Origin: Saprospiraceae bacterium
GTDB lineage: Bacteria; Bacteroidota; Bacteroidia; Chitinophagales; Saprospiraceae
NCBI GenBank assembly: GCA_958295895.1
Contig: CATQHI010000008.1
Coordinates: forward strand, 183,663 to 247,662
Direction: 5' to 3'
DNA: 64,000 nucleotides
Of the stretch, positions 8,963 to 17,675 are shown in pieces (the first letter of the stretch is position 1; the number at the start of each line of letters is the position of its first letter). A program made the position numbers and the translations under genes. The notes beneath the pieces are model-generated. The model had not been told where the DNA came from. It was given only the letters and a program-made list of their open reading frames with translations, and made no database searches.

Positions 8963-8999
8963 GGGGTAGTAACAGTGTAAGTTGTGAAAAATATGGTAG

Positions 9000-9038
9000 G
9001 CACGCAAAGCGTGCAAAGGTTAAAAGCGGCGGAGCCGC
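9000..9038. repeat. Two short three-base-loop hairpins
   Basis: GCACGC-AAA-GCGTGC at 9000-9014 and GCGGC-GGA-GCCGC at 9026-9038. They lie between the convergent-side end of aat and the start of the hydrolase. The second has the C(GGA)G cap that recurs across the window. Confidence 0.7.
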
Positions 9039-9043
9039 CCTAC

Positions 9044-9727
9044 CTACCCCCAAGCCCCCCGCTCCGTCTCCTCCTCCCCAATCAACGCCAACTGCTCCAC
9101 GAACTGCGCCCGCGGAATCGCCCGCCCCCCCAGACTCTTCAGGTGCCTCGTCTCCTGCTGACAGTCGATCAGCCGGTAGCCCCGCTCCCCCAATCGCCGC
9201 ACCAGGGAAATAAAGCCAAACTTACTCGCATTCGGCCGCTTGAAGAACATACTCTCACCAAAAAAAACCTTCCCCAGCGCAAGTCCGTACAGCCCCCCTA
9301 CCAGCTCCTCCCCCTCGTACACCTCTACACTATGCGCAATACCGAGCGCATGCAGCCCCACGTACCCGTCGATCAGCTCGTCCGTGATCCAGCTGCCCCA
9401 CTGCCCGGGTCGGTACAGTTCTCTACACTCCTCCATCACCCGCTGAAACTGCCGGTCATAGGTTACCCGGTACTTCTGCTGATTGAAGTACGGACGCATA
9501 CTCTTACTCACCTTCAGATCGCCGGGAAAAAGTACGAAGCGCGGATTGGGATGCCACCAAAGAATAGGCTCCCCCTCGGCAAACCAGGGGAAAAACCCTA
9601 GTCGGTACGCTGCAAACAACCGCTCCGGACTCAAGTCGCCCCCAAAGCAGGCCGGCCCATCCCCGTTCGACCGCAGTGGATCGGGAAAGAGCTCCGGAAA
9701 CCGGGGGTCCAGACGGTACAGGGGCAT
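9044..9727 (-). CDS. aat: Leucyl/phenylalanyl-tRNA--protein transferase
   Basis: 227 residues. The Aat signature is present: GGDLSPERLFAAYRLGFFPWF, PILWWHPNPRFVLFP, SWITDELIDGY, GESMFF, and LIDCQQETRHLKSLGG near the C-terminus. The enzyme transfers Leu or Phe from charged tRNA to proteins with N-terminal Arg or Lys, creating a bacterial N-degron. The ATG lies three bases after the clpS stop, so the two are almost certainly co-translated, which ties the step making the degron to the adaptor that reads it. Confidence 0.95.
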   Translation of the reverse strand: MPLYRLDPRFPELFPDPLRSNGDGPACFGGDLSPERLFAAYRLGFFPWFAEGEPILWWHPNPRFVLFPGDLKVSKSMRPYFNQQKYRVTYDRQFQRVMEECRELYRPGQWGSWITDELIDGYVGLHALGIAHSVEVYEGEELVGGLYGLALGKVFFGESMFFKRPNASKFGFISLVRRLGERGYRLIDCQQETRHLKSLGGRAIPRAQFVEQLALIGEEETERGAWG

Positions 9728-9730
9728 CGA

Positions 9731-10027
9731 CTAGCCTTTGCCCTCAATGACGGCGCTCAGGCCGCGGTCGCACAGCGCATCTTTTTTAGGGCGTAGTTCG
9801 TTGAATGCCGCCGACTTCACGGTAGCCTTCCCCTTCAGGTGGATCAGCAGGGCCAGTTGCTCGCTCTGCTCCGAGGTATGCCCCAGTACCTCCACAAAGC
9901 TCTGCATTACCCAGTCGAAGGTGTTGTGGTCATCATTAAAGACGATTAGGTCGGCGGGCTCGCCAATGCTGACGTCGATGTCTTCCTCCAATAAGACATC
10001 CTCCTGGCCGGATGCGTATATGCTCAT
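9731..10027 (-). CDS. clpS: ATP-dependent Clp protease adaptor ClpS
   Basis: 98 residues. After a variable acidic arm comes the ClpS core LIVFNDDHNTFDWVMQSFVEVLGHTSEQSEQLALLIH, containing the N-degron-binding NDD motif and the helices that dock on the ClpA/ClpC N-domain, then GKATVKSA. ClpS delivers substrates with N-terminal Leu, Phe, Trp or Tyr to ClpAP-type proteases. It is directly upstream of aat on the same strand; clpA/clpC is not in the window. Confidence 0.9.
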   Translation of the reverse strand: MSIYASGQEDVLLEEDIDVSIGEPADLIVFNDDHNTFDWVMQSFVEVLGHTSEQSEQLALLIHLKGKATVKSAAFNELRPKKDALCDRGLSAVIEGKG

Positions 10028-10055
10028 ATGTCTAGGCGCTCAATTCAAGAAAAAA

Positions 10056-10526
10056 CTACGATAGGCTCGCCAAAGTTGCCCGCAGGGCCGAATAATCGGG
10101 CTGATCACCGGCCGAAGCCAGTACCTCCGCGTAGCGAACGATCCCCTCCCCGTCCAGCACGAAGGCCGCGCGCTTACTCACCCCCTCCATGCCCAGCACG
10201 AAGGTATCGTAAAGCGCACCGTACTGCCGGCTCACCTCCTTATTAAAGTCACTCAGCAGGGGGAAGTTTAACCCCTCCGCGGCCCTGAAGCGCTCCAGGG
10301 TGAATACGCTGTCTACGCTGATGGCCACGATGTCCGCCTCTAGCTCGTTGTAGTCGGCCAGTGCATCGCGCATCGTACAGAGCTCCTCGGTACAGGTGCC
10401 CGTAAAGGCCAGCGGGAAGAAAAGTACTACCAACCGGCGCCCCTGGTAGTCGGATAGATTCACCTCTTTCCTTTCGTCGCTATAGAGGGTGAACAGGGGG
10501 GCTTTATCGCCGACTTTCAGGGGCAT
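10056..10526 (-). CDS. Peroxiredoxin, AhpE/Bcp-like
   Basis: 156 residues with a thioredoxin fold. The peroxidatic cysteine is Cys45 in PLAFTGTCTEELC, and Cys50 five residues on could act as a resolving partner. FPLLSDFNKEVSRQYG and AAFVLDGEGIVRYAEV follow the AhpE pattern. It reduces peroxides in the cytoplasm with an external thiol donor. It is divergent from the Hpt-like gene across a short region holding a 12-bp GC palindrome. Confidence 0.88.
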   Translation of the reverse strand: MPLKVGDKAPLFTLYSDERKEVNLSDYQGRRLVVLFFPLAFTGTCTEELCTMRDALADYNELEADIVAISVDSVFTLERFRAAEGLNFPLLSDFNKEVSRQYGALYDTFVLGMEGVSKRAAFVLDGEGIVRYAEVLASAGDQPDYSALRATLASLS

Positions 10527-10557
10527 GGGGGCATGGATTGATCGAGGGTAAAGACAG

Positions 10558-10592
10558 CCCCCGCGGGGGATTGTTTGCCCCGCCGTACTTTA
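10558..10592. promoter_or_regulatory. Divergent promoter region with GC palindrome
   Basis: CCCCCGCGGGGG at 10558-10569 is a perfect 12-bp palindrome midway between the peroxiredoxin and Hpt-like starts. TACTTTA at 10586-10592 resembles the -7 box and sits six bases before the Hpt-like ATG. A regulatory role is only a possibility. Confidence 0.3.
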
Positions 10593-10598
10593 CCCCCC

Positions 10599-10922
10599 AT
10601 GTCATTCCCCCTGCTTCGTGAAGCCTTCGAGGACGATGCCGCCGAGCTGGCCGACTTCTCCCGCGTCCTCCAGCGCGAACTCCTCCAGGCCGCCCAGGAG
10701 ATAGAGCGCGCCATCCGTTCCCAGGACGCCGGGGCGGTCGCCGACTTGAAACACAAACTCAAAACCAGCCTCCACCTTCTCGGCGACGAGCAACTCAAGG
10801 CCAATCTCCAGCAACTCGCCACCAGCATGCAGGCCGGCCACGCCCCCTCCCCCAGCGCTCGTGAACAGGTGGTCGATCGGCTGCGCCGCCTGGTCAACGC
10901 CCTGGAACGCGAACGGTGGTAA
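10599..10922 (+). CDS. Hpt (histidine phosphotransfer) domain-like protein
   Basis: 107 residues from the ATG at 10599; an in-frame ATG at 10575 precedes the -7-like box and is rejected. It is all alpha-helical. The segment ADLKHKLKTSLHLLGDEQLKANLQQL follows the Hpt pattern HxLKGxxxxLGxxxLxxxxxxLE, with His52 as the likely phosphoacceptor, although the glycine after the K is replaced by T. Stand-alone Hpt proteins shuttle phosphate between a hybrid kinase and a response regulator; no partner kinase is in the window. The stop abuts the convergent hscA stop. Confidence 0.65.
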   Translation: MSFPLLREAFEDDAAELADFSRVLQRELLQAAQEIERAIRSQDAGAVADLKHKLKTSLHLLGDEQLKANLQQLATSMQAGHAPSPSAREQVVDRLRRLVNALERERW

Positions 10923-12809
10923 CTAGGAGGTCAGATCCTTACCCTTCATCGCCGCTGCCACATTACGGTCCAGCGCCTCGTGGGCCAGCGGTGCGGTAAA
11001 CTCGTTGAGCTCCGCCAGCCGGTTATTGATCGCGTCCTTATCGTCGCCGGCCACGGCTTCCGACAGCAGGTCCACGAAGTGATTGATCTCGCTCACCTGC
11101 CCCGTGGTCAGCCAGTCCTCATTTTGGCGGATGAATTTGCGCGCACTCAGCAGCACGTTATTCGCCTCCGTCCTAGCCTCGGCCAGCCCCCGGGCCTGCA
11201 TATCCGACTCGGCGTTGTGGAGGCTATCGATCAGCATCAGGGCCATTTCCTCCTCGGTGATGCCGTACTGCGATTTGATGGTCACGCTCTGCTCCGTCCC
11301 GCTGCGGTGCTCGGTGGCCTTCACCCGCAGGATACCGTCGGCATCCAGGTAAAAGTGGATCTCGATCTGCGGTATCCCGGCCGGCATCGGCGGAATATCG
11401 GTCAGCACGAACTCGCCCAGCTTCCGGTTATCGGCCACCATATCGCGCTCGCCCTGGTATACGGCCACCTTCAGTTTGACCTGCCCGTCCACACTCGTGG
11501 TGTACTTGCGGCCCACCCGTGTCGGCACCTTCGAGTTGCGCGGTATGATGGGGTCCATCAGCCCCCCCACCGTTTCGATGCCCAGACTCAGCGGCGTGAT
11601 ATCGAGCAGCAGCACGTCCTGTTGGTTACCGGCCAGTACGTCGGCCTGGATCGCGGCACCGAGGGCCACCACCTGATCGGGATCGAGGCTATCGTTCACC
11701 TCCCGCCCAAAGAACTCGCTCACCGTTCGTTTCACCAGCGGGATGCGCGTACTGCCGCCCACCATGATCACGTGGTCCACATCTTCCACCCGCAACTTAG
11801 CGTCTGCGAGGGCGCGGCCGCAGGATGCAATGGTCCTGGTGACGAGCGGCGTAAAGCGCTCCGCTGCCGTAGCACGATCGATGAGTAGTTCCCGTCCCCG
11901 ATACTCCGCCACGAACGCTTCCTCGCCGCTCAGGAACTTCTTGGCCTGCTCGGCCAGTAGGCGCAGTTCCCCGCGCTGTTCGGCGGTATTGACGGGTAGG
12001 GTGTACGTCTCACGCCAGTAGTCTACAATTGCCTGATCGAAGTCATCGCCCCCCAAAAAGGTATCCCCATTGGTCGATAGCACCTCGAAGATGCCCTGCT
12101 CAATGCGTAGGATCGACACATCGAAGGTGCCGCCCCCGAGATCGTACACGGCAATGGTGCGGCCCTCGTCTTCATCCTTTAGCCCGATGCCGTAGGCCAG
12201 GCTACTGGCGGTGGGCTCGTTAACGATGCGCAGCACGTCCAGTCCGGCTAGCTTACCGGCATCGCGCGTAGCCTGCCGCTGGGTATCGTTGAAATAGGCC
12301 GGCACGGTGATGACGGCCCGGGCGACGGGGGTACCGAGCTCCTCCTCAATGCGGGTTTTGAGCTCCTGGAGGATACGGGCCGAGAGCTCGATGGGGCTAT
12401 AGAACTTAGCGCGCCCGTCGCCATCGGGTACGGCGATCTTCACCAGCCGGTCCTCGTTCTCGTCGATGATGCGGTAGCCGAAGCGGTCCTTCACCTCCGT
12501 CAGATCGGAGTAGCTCTTACCCAGCAGCCGCTTGACGGAGTAGATGGTGCGCTCGGGGGCCGTGGTGAGGTACTGCTTAGCGGCATCGCCCACTACTACG
12601 CTGCCATCACTTTTAAAGTGGACCACACTGGGCACCAGCACGCTCTTCCCGTCCTTACCGGCTACGGCCACTGCTTTACCGTCCTTCACGTGGGCGACGA
12701 GGCTATTGGTGGTACCCAGGTCGATGCCTACGATGGTCTCCCCGCGACTGCTTACCGCCTTGTCTTCGGCGACCTTGCCGGCCTTCAGGTCGATGCTATA
12801 CTTTGCCAT
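10923..12809 (-). CDS. hscA: Hsp70 family chaperone, HscA-like
   Basis: 628 residues from the ATG at 12809. The ATPase domain has [26 protein letters not shown] and [14 protein letters not shown]. The substrate domain runs from [19 protein letters not shown] through [19 protein letters not shown], followed by a short helical lid without the DnaK-type acidic EEVD-like tail. The stretch [17 protein letters not shown], the early-ending lid and the overall length are closer to HscA, the chaperone acting on IscU in Fe-S assembly, than to DnaK. No hscB, iscU or fdx lies nearby, so the Fe-S role rests on family resemblance. The 15-bp repeat at 12853-12867 lies just upstream. Confidence 0.8.
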   Translation of the reverse strand: MAKYSIDLKAGKVAEDKAVSSRGETIVGIDLGTTNSLVAHVKDGKAVAVAGKDGKSVLVPSVVHFKSDGSVVVGDAAKQYLTTAPERTIYSVKRLLGKSYSDLTEVKDRFGYRIIDENEDRLVKIAVPDGDGRAKFYSPIELSARILQELKTRIEEELGTPVARAVITVPAYFNDTQRQATRDAGKLAGLDVLRIVNEPTASSLAYGIGLKDEDEGRTIAVYDLGGGTFDVSILRIEQGIFEVLSTNGDTFLGGDDFDQAIVDYWRETYTLPVNTAEQRGELRLLAEQAKKFLSGEEAFVAEYRGRELLIDRATAAERFTPLVTRTIASCGRALADAKLRVEDVDHVIMVGGSTRIPLVKRTVSEFFGREVNDSLDPDQVVALGAAIQADVLAGNQQDVLLLDITPLSLGIETVGGLMDPIIPRNSKVPTRVGRKYTTSVDGQVKLKVAVYQGERDMVADNRKLGEFVLTDIPPMPAGIPQIEIHFYLDADGILRVKATEHRSGTEQSVTIKSQYGITEEEMALMLIDSLHNAESDMQARGLAEARTEANNVLLSARKFIRQNEDWLTTGQVSEINHFVDLLSEAVAGDDKDAINNRLAELNEFTAPLAHEALDRNVAAAMKGKDLTS

Positions 12810-12852
12810 GGGTGTTATACGCCTGGGTATGGTGCGCAGTTTGATTTGCACT

Positions 12853-12867
12853 GCACCTGCGGCCCCG
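12853..12867 (+). repeat. 15-bp interspersed repeat, copy 2
   Basis: Identical to 1406-1420 and 25670-25684. It lies about 45 bases upstream of the hscA start. Confidence 0.6.
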
Positions 12868-12958
12868 GTCCTTTACCCCGTTGCGCTTTAGTCGAAAAAA
12901 GCTATTACATGGTCTAAGACAACGGACACCTAAGGTACGCGATGGCTATACTGCGCCC

Positions 12959-14195
12959 ATGCTCACTGCCATCCGTACCGCCTTCGTGGAGGCCTTTCGT
13001 AATCTGCGCTCTAATTTCTTTCAGACCTTTCTCTCCGTGCTCGGCATCATCATCGGCGTGGGGGCACTGGTGACGATGCTGGCCCTGATCGACGGACTGG
13101 AGCGACTAGCCCGCGACAGCATCGCCGATAAGACCTCGATGGAGACGGTCGTCGTGCAGCAGAAGACCTATCGGGTGGTCGACGGACTGCGGGTGCCGCT
13201 CACGGAAAAGGCCCCGATCTCCCAGGCGCTGATGGACAGTATGCTGGCCGCCCTGCCCTACCCCGCCGCCAGCCAGCTCTTCGTGACCGGTACGTCGCTC
13301 GTCGAGCGGCCGGATACCACCGAGACCCTGGGCGTACGCTACCTGGCAGCTTCCCTGCCATCGTGGAAAAAGTAGATAGCGTAGTATACGGTCGCATGCT
13401 GCGTGTCGGTGACGGAGGTGCCGAGCGGGGCGTGGTGGGTAGTGAGTCATCGCCTGGCCCAGCGGTTAGTGGGAGCAGGGGGCGAGGAGGAGAATGCGCT
13501 GGGCATGCGGCTTGTGATCGCCGGACAGAACATGGAGGTCGTGGGTATCTCCCCGCTGAGGAAGAGGATGACGTACTGCAGGCCATGTTCCCACTCGACC
13601 TACTGGCACGCGATACCGCGGCGGTCCCCTACTCCGCTCCGGGCTGGTCAACTTTGAGCGCATCGAGGACGTGCGGCCCGGTAAGGAATTCATCGATGGC
13701 TGGTTCGCCGAGCGCTTCCCCGCCATCGAGGAGCCGGTGGAGACGATGGCCAGCCTGGAAATGGTGGAAAACCTGGAACTGGGCTTCAGCGTGTTCCGAC
13801 TGGTGATGAGTTTCCTGATCGGTATTGCCGTAGTGGTGGGCGGCGTGGGCGTGATGAATTGTGCTGCTGATGTCGATCACGGAGCGTACGGCCGAGATCG
13901 GGGTGCGCAAGGCGGTGGGGGCCAACCGGCGGCGCATCATTACGCAGTTTCTGTCGGAGAGCGTGGCGATCTCGGTGATCGGCAGTGTATTCGGCCTGTT
14001 GCTGGGTGCGGTGATGGCGCTCTTGAGTGCGTCGGTCATCTCGTACTTCGCCCAAGTTCGAGTTCCAGGCGGTGTTCAGCGGCAGACGATGCTGGTGGTG
14101 GCGGCCGTGGCGGTGCTGACGGCATTGTGTTCGGAACGTATCCGGCTAGGCGGGCGGCGGGGCTGGATCCGGTGCAGGCGATACAGCGGACCTGA
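12959..14195 (+). pseudogene. MacB/FtsX-type ABC transporter permease, broken by several frameshifts
   Basis: The ATG at 12959 opens MLTAIRTAFVEAFRNLRSNF, a MacB N-terminal cytoplasmic helix, followed by the first membrane segment and the periplasmic core domain up to VRYLAASLP near 13360. A stop at 13373-13375 then ends the frame. Homologous protein continues in other frames: NALGMRLVIAGQNMEVVGIS (about 13495-13555), DDVLQAMFPLD (about 13570), EFIDGWFAERFPAIEE to VVGGVGVMN (about 13685-13857), then [19 protein letters not shown] through VISYF (about 13870-14050), and finally [21 protein letters not shown] ending at 14195. At least six small indels are needed. A TATACTG box lies five bases before the ATG. 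Either a decayed gene or local sequence error; see findings. Confidence 0.8.
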
Positions 14196-14204
14196 CTGAA
14201 CAGC

Positions 14205-14256
14205 GCAGCCAGAGGCTGCATTGTACTGACGCGGTCGGAGACCGCATTGTACTTTG
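14205..14256 (+). repeat. Two tri-loop hairpins each followed by GCATTGTACT, the second forming a promoter
   Basis: GCAGCC-AGA-GGCTGC (14205-14219) then ATTGTACTG, and GCGGTC-GGA-GACCGC (14231-14245) then ATTGTACTTTG. The last TACTTTG (14250-14256) resembles a -7 box and lies 18 bases before the YciO start. Same hairpin-plus-ATTGTACT design as at 27683, 39167 and 55130. Confidence 0.65.
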
Positions 14257-14274
14257 CGCAAAACCCAGTGTACT

Positions 14275-14888
14275 ATGATGGTATCCATAAATTCTGACAA
14301 CCCCCAGCCGCGGCTCATCAAGCAGATGGTCGATATTCTCGAAGAGGGCGGGGTGATCATCTACCCCACCGATACGGTATACGGTATCGGCTGCGACATC
14401 ACCAACAAGAAACGCCGTAGAGCGGGTCGCCCCAGATCCGTGGCATCGACCCCCAGAAGGCGATGTTCAGTTTTATCTGTCAGGATATCAGCCAGGTTAC
14501 GGAGTACTCGGCCACCATCAATAATGATGTATTCCGGGTGATGAAGCATAATCTGCCGGGGCCCTTCACCTTCATCCTGCGGTCCAACAACCGTACGCCC
14601 AAGGTGCTCAAAAACCGTAAGGAGACCATCGGGGTCCGCATCATCGACAATAATATCGTAGACGCCCTGGTCCGCGGTCTGGGCCGGCCCATCCTCACCG
14701 CCAGTGTGAAGCACGCCGACGAGGTGATGGAGTACTACACCGACCCCCACGAGATCAACGATGCCTTCGGCAAGCGGGTGGATGCGATTATTGATGGGGG
14801 TATAGGCGGTATGCAGGCCAGTACGATCATTGACTGTACGGGGGATCAGGCTTTGCTGCAGCGGGAGGGTGCTGGTGTGCTGAAGTAG
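14275..14888 (+). pseudogene. Sua5/YciO/YrdC family protein (threonylcarbamoyl-AMP synthase-like), frameshifted
   Basis: The N-terminal frame from the ATG at 14275 carries QMVDILEEGGVIIYPTDTVYGIGCDITNKK, the substrate-binding YrdC start. Around 14412-14433 two extra C bases (after AAGAAA and in GCCCCAG) move the reading frame. The remainder, MFSFICQDISQVTEYS through LPGPFTFIL and TIGVRIIDNN to ADEVMEYYTDPHEI, is intact in the other frame to the stop at 14886-14888. Removing the two bases would give a continuous protein of about 203 residues. The family makes the threonylcarbamoyl-AMP intermediate for t6A37 in ANN-decoding tRNAs, or is the related YciO. As such genes are usually maintained, sequence error is likely. 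Confidence 0.8.
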
Positions 14889-14930
14889 TATCACCACTTA
14901 CTCTGGCAGGCCTGGCGGCCTCTATTTTTC

Positions 14931-15048
14931 ACCACAGATTATTCACAGATTGACCACGGATTACAAGTCGCTGCGCGACTTGGCATGATTCCAATGGCAA
15001 CCGCAGGTTGCAGAATCTGTGGTAAACATATTGAGCACCGTAGGTGCT
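14931..15048. repeat. ACCACAGATT inverted repeat enclosing tri-loop hairpins
   Basis: ACCACAGATT (14931-14940) is matched by its exact complement AATCTGTGGT (15014-15023). Between them lie AAGTCGC-TGC-GCGACTT (14965-14981) and GCAACC-GCA-GGTTGC (14997-15011). AGCACC-GTA-GGTGCT follows at 15034-15048. Three of the tri-loop hairpin family are packed between two broken genes. Confidence 0.65.
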
Positions 15049-15057
15049 ACTCTATGG

Positions 15058-15277
15058 TCAGAGCTCCTCTCGCGACCAGTCCGTCTGCCCCACGTAGATC
15101 AGCACCACCCCACCAATGATCATAAAGAGCCGCACGGCAAAGGACAGCGCCACGCTGTAGTTATATAGCCAGGACAAAAAGAAGATATCCACCCCACGAA
15201 GTTGAGCAGAATGAGACCAGGCCCAGAAAGAAGAGGACGAAACCGATGACGGTCAAGGCAGTAGCGTGCTTAAGCAT
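15058..15277 (-). pseudogene. Small two-helix membrane protein, frameshifted
   Basis: From the ATG at 15277 the frame reads MLKHATALTVIGFVLFFLGLVS and then shifts. Adding one base near 15210 and one near 15190 restores ILLNFVGVDIFFLSWL, then YNYSVALSFAVRLFMIIGG and VVLIYVGQTDWSREEL to a stop at 15058-15060. The restored protein would have about 73 residues with two membrane helices. The composition is coherent and the ends are sensible, which argues for a real gene damaged by two one-base losses. No function is recognised. Confidence 0.5.
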
Positions 15278-15318
15278 GGTGGGGGGCGGTACGTTAGCAA
15301 GGAAACTACCCGGGGGCG

Positions 15319-16202
15319 GTGGTGTTGTCGGGCCAGGTGAAAAGGAGTAGCGCGCACGTCAAACTGATCGAGTGCCCCCGCGATGCGATGCAGGGGCGGC
15401 ACGCCTTCATTCCTACGGCGGTGAAGACGGCCTACATCCAGCAACTGCTGGCCTGCGGCTTCGATACGCTCGACTTTGGTAGCTTCGTTTCCCCTAAGGC
15501 CATTCCCCAAATGCGGGATACGGCTCAGGTGGTTGCCGGGCTCGACCTGAGTGAAACCCAGACCAAGCTGCTGGCCATCGTCGCTAATCGCCGCGGTGCC
15601 GTAGCCGCCCTGAAGCCGAGATCGACTACCTGGGCTACCCCTTTTCCGTCTCCGAGACCTTCCAGTTGCGCAACACTAACGCCACCCTGGCCGATAGCGT
15701 AGAGCGGGTCAAGCAGATCCAGGAGCTCACGCTGCATGCCGGTAAGCAACTGGTCGTGTACCTCAGCATGGGCTTCGGCAACCCCTACGGCGATCCCTGG
15801 AACGTGGAGGTGGTGGAGCAGTGGCTGGCCCGTCTGGCCGCGCTCGACATCAAGATCTTTCAGCTTTCGGACACCATCGGGGTGAGCTCGCCGGCTAGTA
15901 TTACCTACCTGTTCTCGAGCCTCATCCCCCGCTACCCCCAGCTAGAGATCGGGGCGCATCTGCACACTACACCAGCGACCTGGGAGGAAAAGGTGGTGGC
16001 TGCGGCGGAGGCCGGTTGTACCCGCTTCGACGGAGCCATCCGCGGCTTCGGGGGCTGCCCCATGGCCCGTGATGAGCTGACGGGAAATATGCCTACGGAG
16101 CGGCTGGTGGGGTACTTCGGGGCGGGGCGTAGTGGGGTAGATCTGGAGTGCTTTGCTGGTGCTATGGCGGCTTCTTTGGAGGTCTTTAGCGCGGAGGGGT
16201 AG
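15319..16202 (+). pseudogene. Hydroxymethylglutaryl-CoA lyase-like aldolase, frameshifted
   Basis: The N-terminal frame holds VKLIECPRDAMQGRHAFIPT, the HMG-CoA lyase active-site start, and GFDTLDFGSFVSPKAIPQM. Near 15612 a single G is missing (GCCCTG AAGCC). After that EIDYLGYPFSVSETFQLRN, QLVVYLSMGFGNPYGDPWN, QLSDTIGVSS, EIGAHLHT and RFDGAIRGFGGCPMA continue in another frame to the TAG at 16200. The HxH metal ligands and the GGCPMA loop carrying the catalytic cysteine are present. HMG-CoA lyase cleaves HMG-CoA to acetoacetate and acetyl-CoA in leucine catabolism; related carboxylyases or aldolases are possible. The start is uncertain (GTG at 15319 or 15337). Confidence 0.8.
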
Positions 16203-16236
16203 TCGTACGGCGCTGCGGCGTGCCTTGATTATAGGT

Positions 16237-16320
16237 TTTGAACCGCAGGGGGCACGGAGAGACGCAGAGGTGTTTCTGAAGGCGTATCTCTGCGGTCCTC
16301 TGCGCGCTCTGCGGTTCAAA
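16237..16320. repeat. CGCAGAGG-type intergenic inverted repeat
   Basis: TTTGAACCGCAG (16237-16248) pairs perfectly with CTGCGGTTCAAA (16309-16320). The interior holds several CGCAGAGG and CTCTGCG words, forming a long imperfect hairpin. It resembles the dispersed CACAGAG/CGCAGAG intergenic sequences seen at 14931 and 24349. Confidence 0.6.
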
Positions 16321-16441
16321 TTTTGTGTGACCTCCTGTTTTAGTGGACCATCTTTATACCCGGAAATTCCAAAGATTTAACGCCCCCAGCACACCTAGAC
16401 CCGCCCGCGAAGCATTTACTTTACGGAACACATCCCCCCGC

Positions 16442-17056
16442 ATGCGTCATATTTTCTTAGCTCTTGCCTTTTTCACCTGCTCCCTCCTGGCCGTAGCCCA
16501 GACCGGTTACACCAAGGTAAACGGCAAGTACTACCCCTATACCCTCGACGACTGCGGTGATACCCTCATCATTGCCGAGCTCAGTGACGTGAGTATCAGC
16601 TCGCCGGAGTTCTTCGCCAATGAGGACGAGTACAAGCTCTACCGCCGCTACCGCATCTACGCCCAGCGGGCCTACCCCTACGCCGTGGACGCCATCCGCA
16701 TCTTCCGCGAAACGGAGTACATGACCCAGAACATGAGCAAGCGCGACCGCCGCAAGTACATCAAGCGGCTCCAGGACGAGCTCGAAACTAAATTTGAGGA
16801 ACCCCTCAAGAAGATGTCCAAAACCCAGGGCAAGGTGCTCATCGCCATGATCGAGCGCGAGACCGAGGAGCCCATCTACGACCTCATCAAGGATCTCCGC
16901 GGCGGCCTCACCGCCCGCTACTGGGCCACGCTGGCCGGCTTCTACGGCCACAAGCTCAAGCACAAGTATACCGAGGGCGACGACCGCATTCTCGATGCCG
17001 TGCTGGATGACTTTGATATTAGTTACGACTTACCGGAGGCGACTGCCAAGCAGTAA
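16442..17056 (+). CDS. DUF4294 family protein
   Basis: 204 residues from the ATG at 16442. A signal peptide (MRHIFLALAFFTCSLLAVAQ) makes it exported. The mature part shows the DUF4294 hallmark DEYKLYRRYRIYAQRAYPYAVDAIRIF followed by a basic helical region (SKRDRRKYIKRLQDELETKFEEPLKKMSKTQGKVLIAMIERET) and RGGLTARYWATLAGFYGHKLKHKY. The family is found in Bacteroidota and has no known function. Upstream TTTACTTTACG is a weak -7 candidate. Its stop is adjacent to the convergent FKBP stop. Confidence 0.85.
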   Translation: MRHIFLALAFFTCSLLAVAQTGYTKVNGKYYPYTLDDCGDTLIIAELSDVSISSPEFFANEDEYKLYRRYRIYAQRAYPYAVDAIRIFRETEYMTQNMSKRDRRKYIKRLQDELETKFEEPLKKMSKTQGKVLIAMIERETEEPIYDLIKDLRGGLTARYWATLAGFYGHKLKHKYTEGDDRILDAVLDDFDISYDLPEATAKQ

Positions 17057-17611
17057 TCATTCCTCTAAAATCGTGATCTCCTCGATCAGGAACTCCAGCG
17101 GTGTATGCGCCGGCACCAGCGTATCGCCGTTCGGGGCCACCAGTCCATCAGCTCCGTAGGCAAGACTACTCGGCGTCAAAATTCGCAATCTTGCCCCGGG
17201 CCGCACCCGCTGCAGCGCCATATTCCAGGCCGGAATCAAATCCCCCAGTCGAAATCGCAACGGCGTGCCCCGCCTAAAACTATTGTCGAACTCGGTACCG
17301 TCGAGGAAAGTACCTACGTAGTGCACACTCACGATATCGCCCTCCACCAGCGCACTGTACTGCCCCGTATCCAGCACCTCGTAGAAGTAACCCTCCGGGG
17401 CGGCATACACATCGTAGTTACGGTCGATGGCCCGGTTGATGATGGCGTTGCGCTGCCGACCGGCCAGATCGTCGGAGGGGCTCAGCTCGGTGATAAGGCG
17501 CTCTTCGATGGTCCCACGGACTTCGGCGGGGCGCTCGGCGTCCTGAGTAGGTTCGGGGGCGCGTCCGCAGGTACAAAGTAAAGCGAGAAGGGCAACCAAC
17601 ATACGGTACAT
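17057..17611 (-). CDS. FKBP-type peptidyl-prolyl cis-trans isomerase, lipoprotein
   Basis: 184 residues from the ATG at 17611. A hydrophobic leader ends LLALLCTCGRAPEP, so it is probably lipid-anchored, although neither cysteine sits in a textbook lipobox. The C-terminal FKBP domain is recognised by GDIVSVHYVGTFLDGTEFDNSF, GDLIPAWNMALQRVRPGARLRILTP and SLAYGADG. It would speed prolyl isomerisation in the periplasm. The leader shares LCTCGRA with the divergent gene at 17676, and the underlying DNA is a 22-bp inverted repeat with one mismatch (17557-17578 and 17712-17733). Confidence 0.88.
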   Translation of the reverse strand: MYRMLVALLALLCTCGRAPEPTQDAERPAEVRGTIEERLITELSPSDDLAGRQRNAIINRAIDRNYDVYAAPEGYFYEVLDTGQYSALVEGDIVSVHYVGTFLDGTEFDNSFRRGTPLRFRLGDLIPAWNMALQRVRPGARLRILTPSSLAYGADGLVAPNGDTLVPAHTPLEFLIEEITILEE

Positions 17612-17675
17612 GGGCGATGGATTGAACATACGGTGGCCGGCCAAAGTAGCGTTTCCTGAGCCCAACCCGCTGACT

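Noticed and set aside
10980-11888. 302-codon plus-strand frame opposite hscA
   Set aside because: Histidine/glutamine-rich antisense translation of Hsp70 codons; not a plausible protein.
14205-15048. CRISPR array, because of several hairpins in short distance
   Set aside because: Stems differ in sequence, spacing is irregular, there is no repeat-spacer periodicity and no cas gene.
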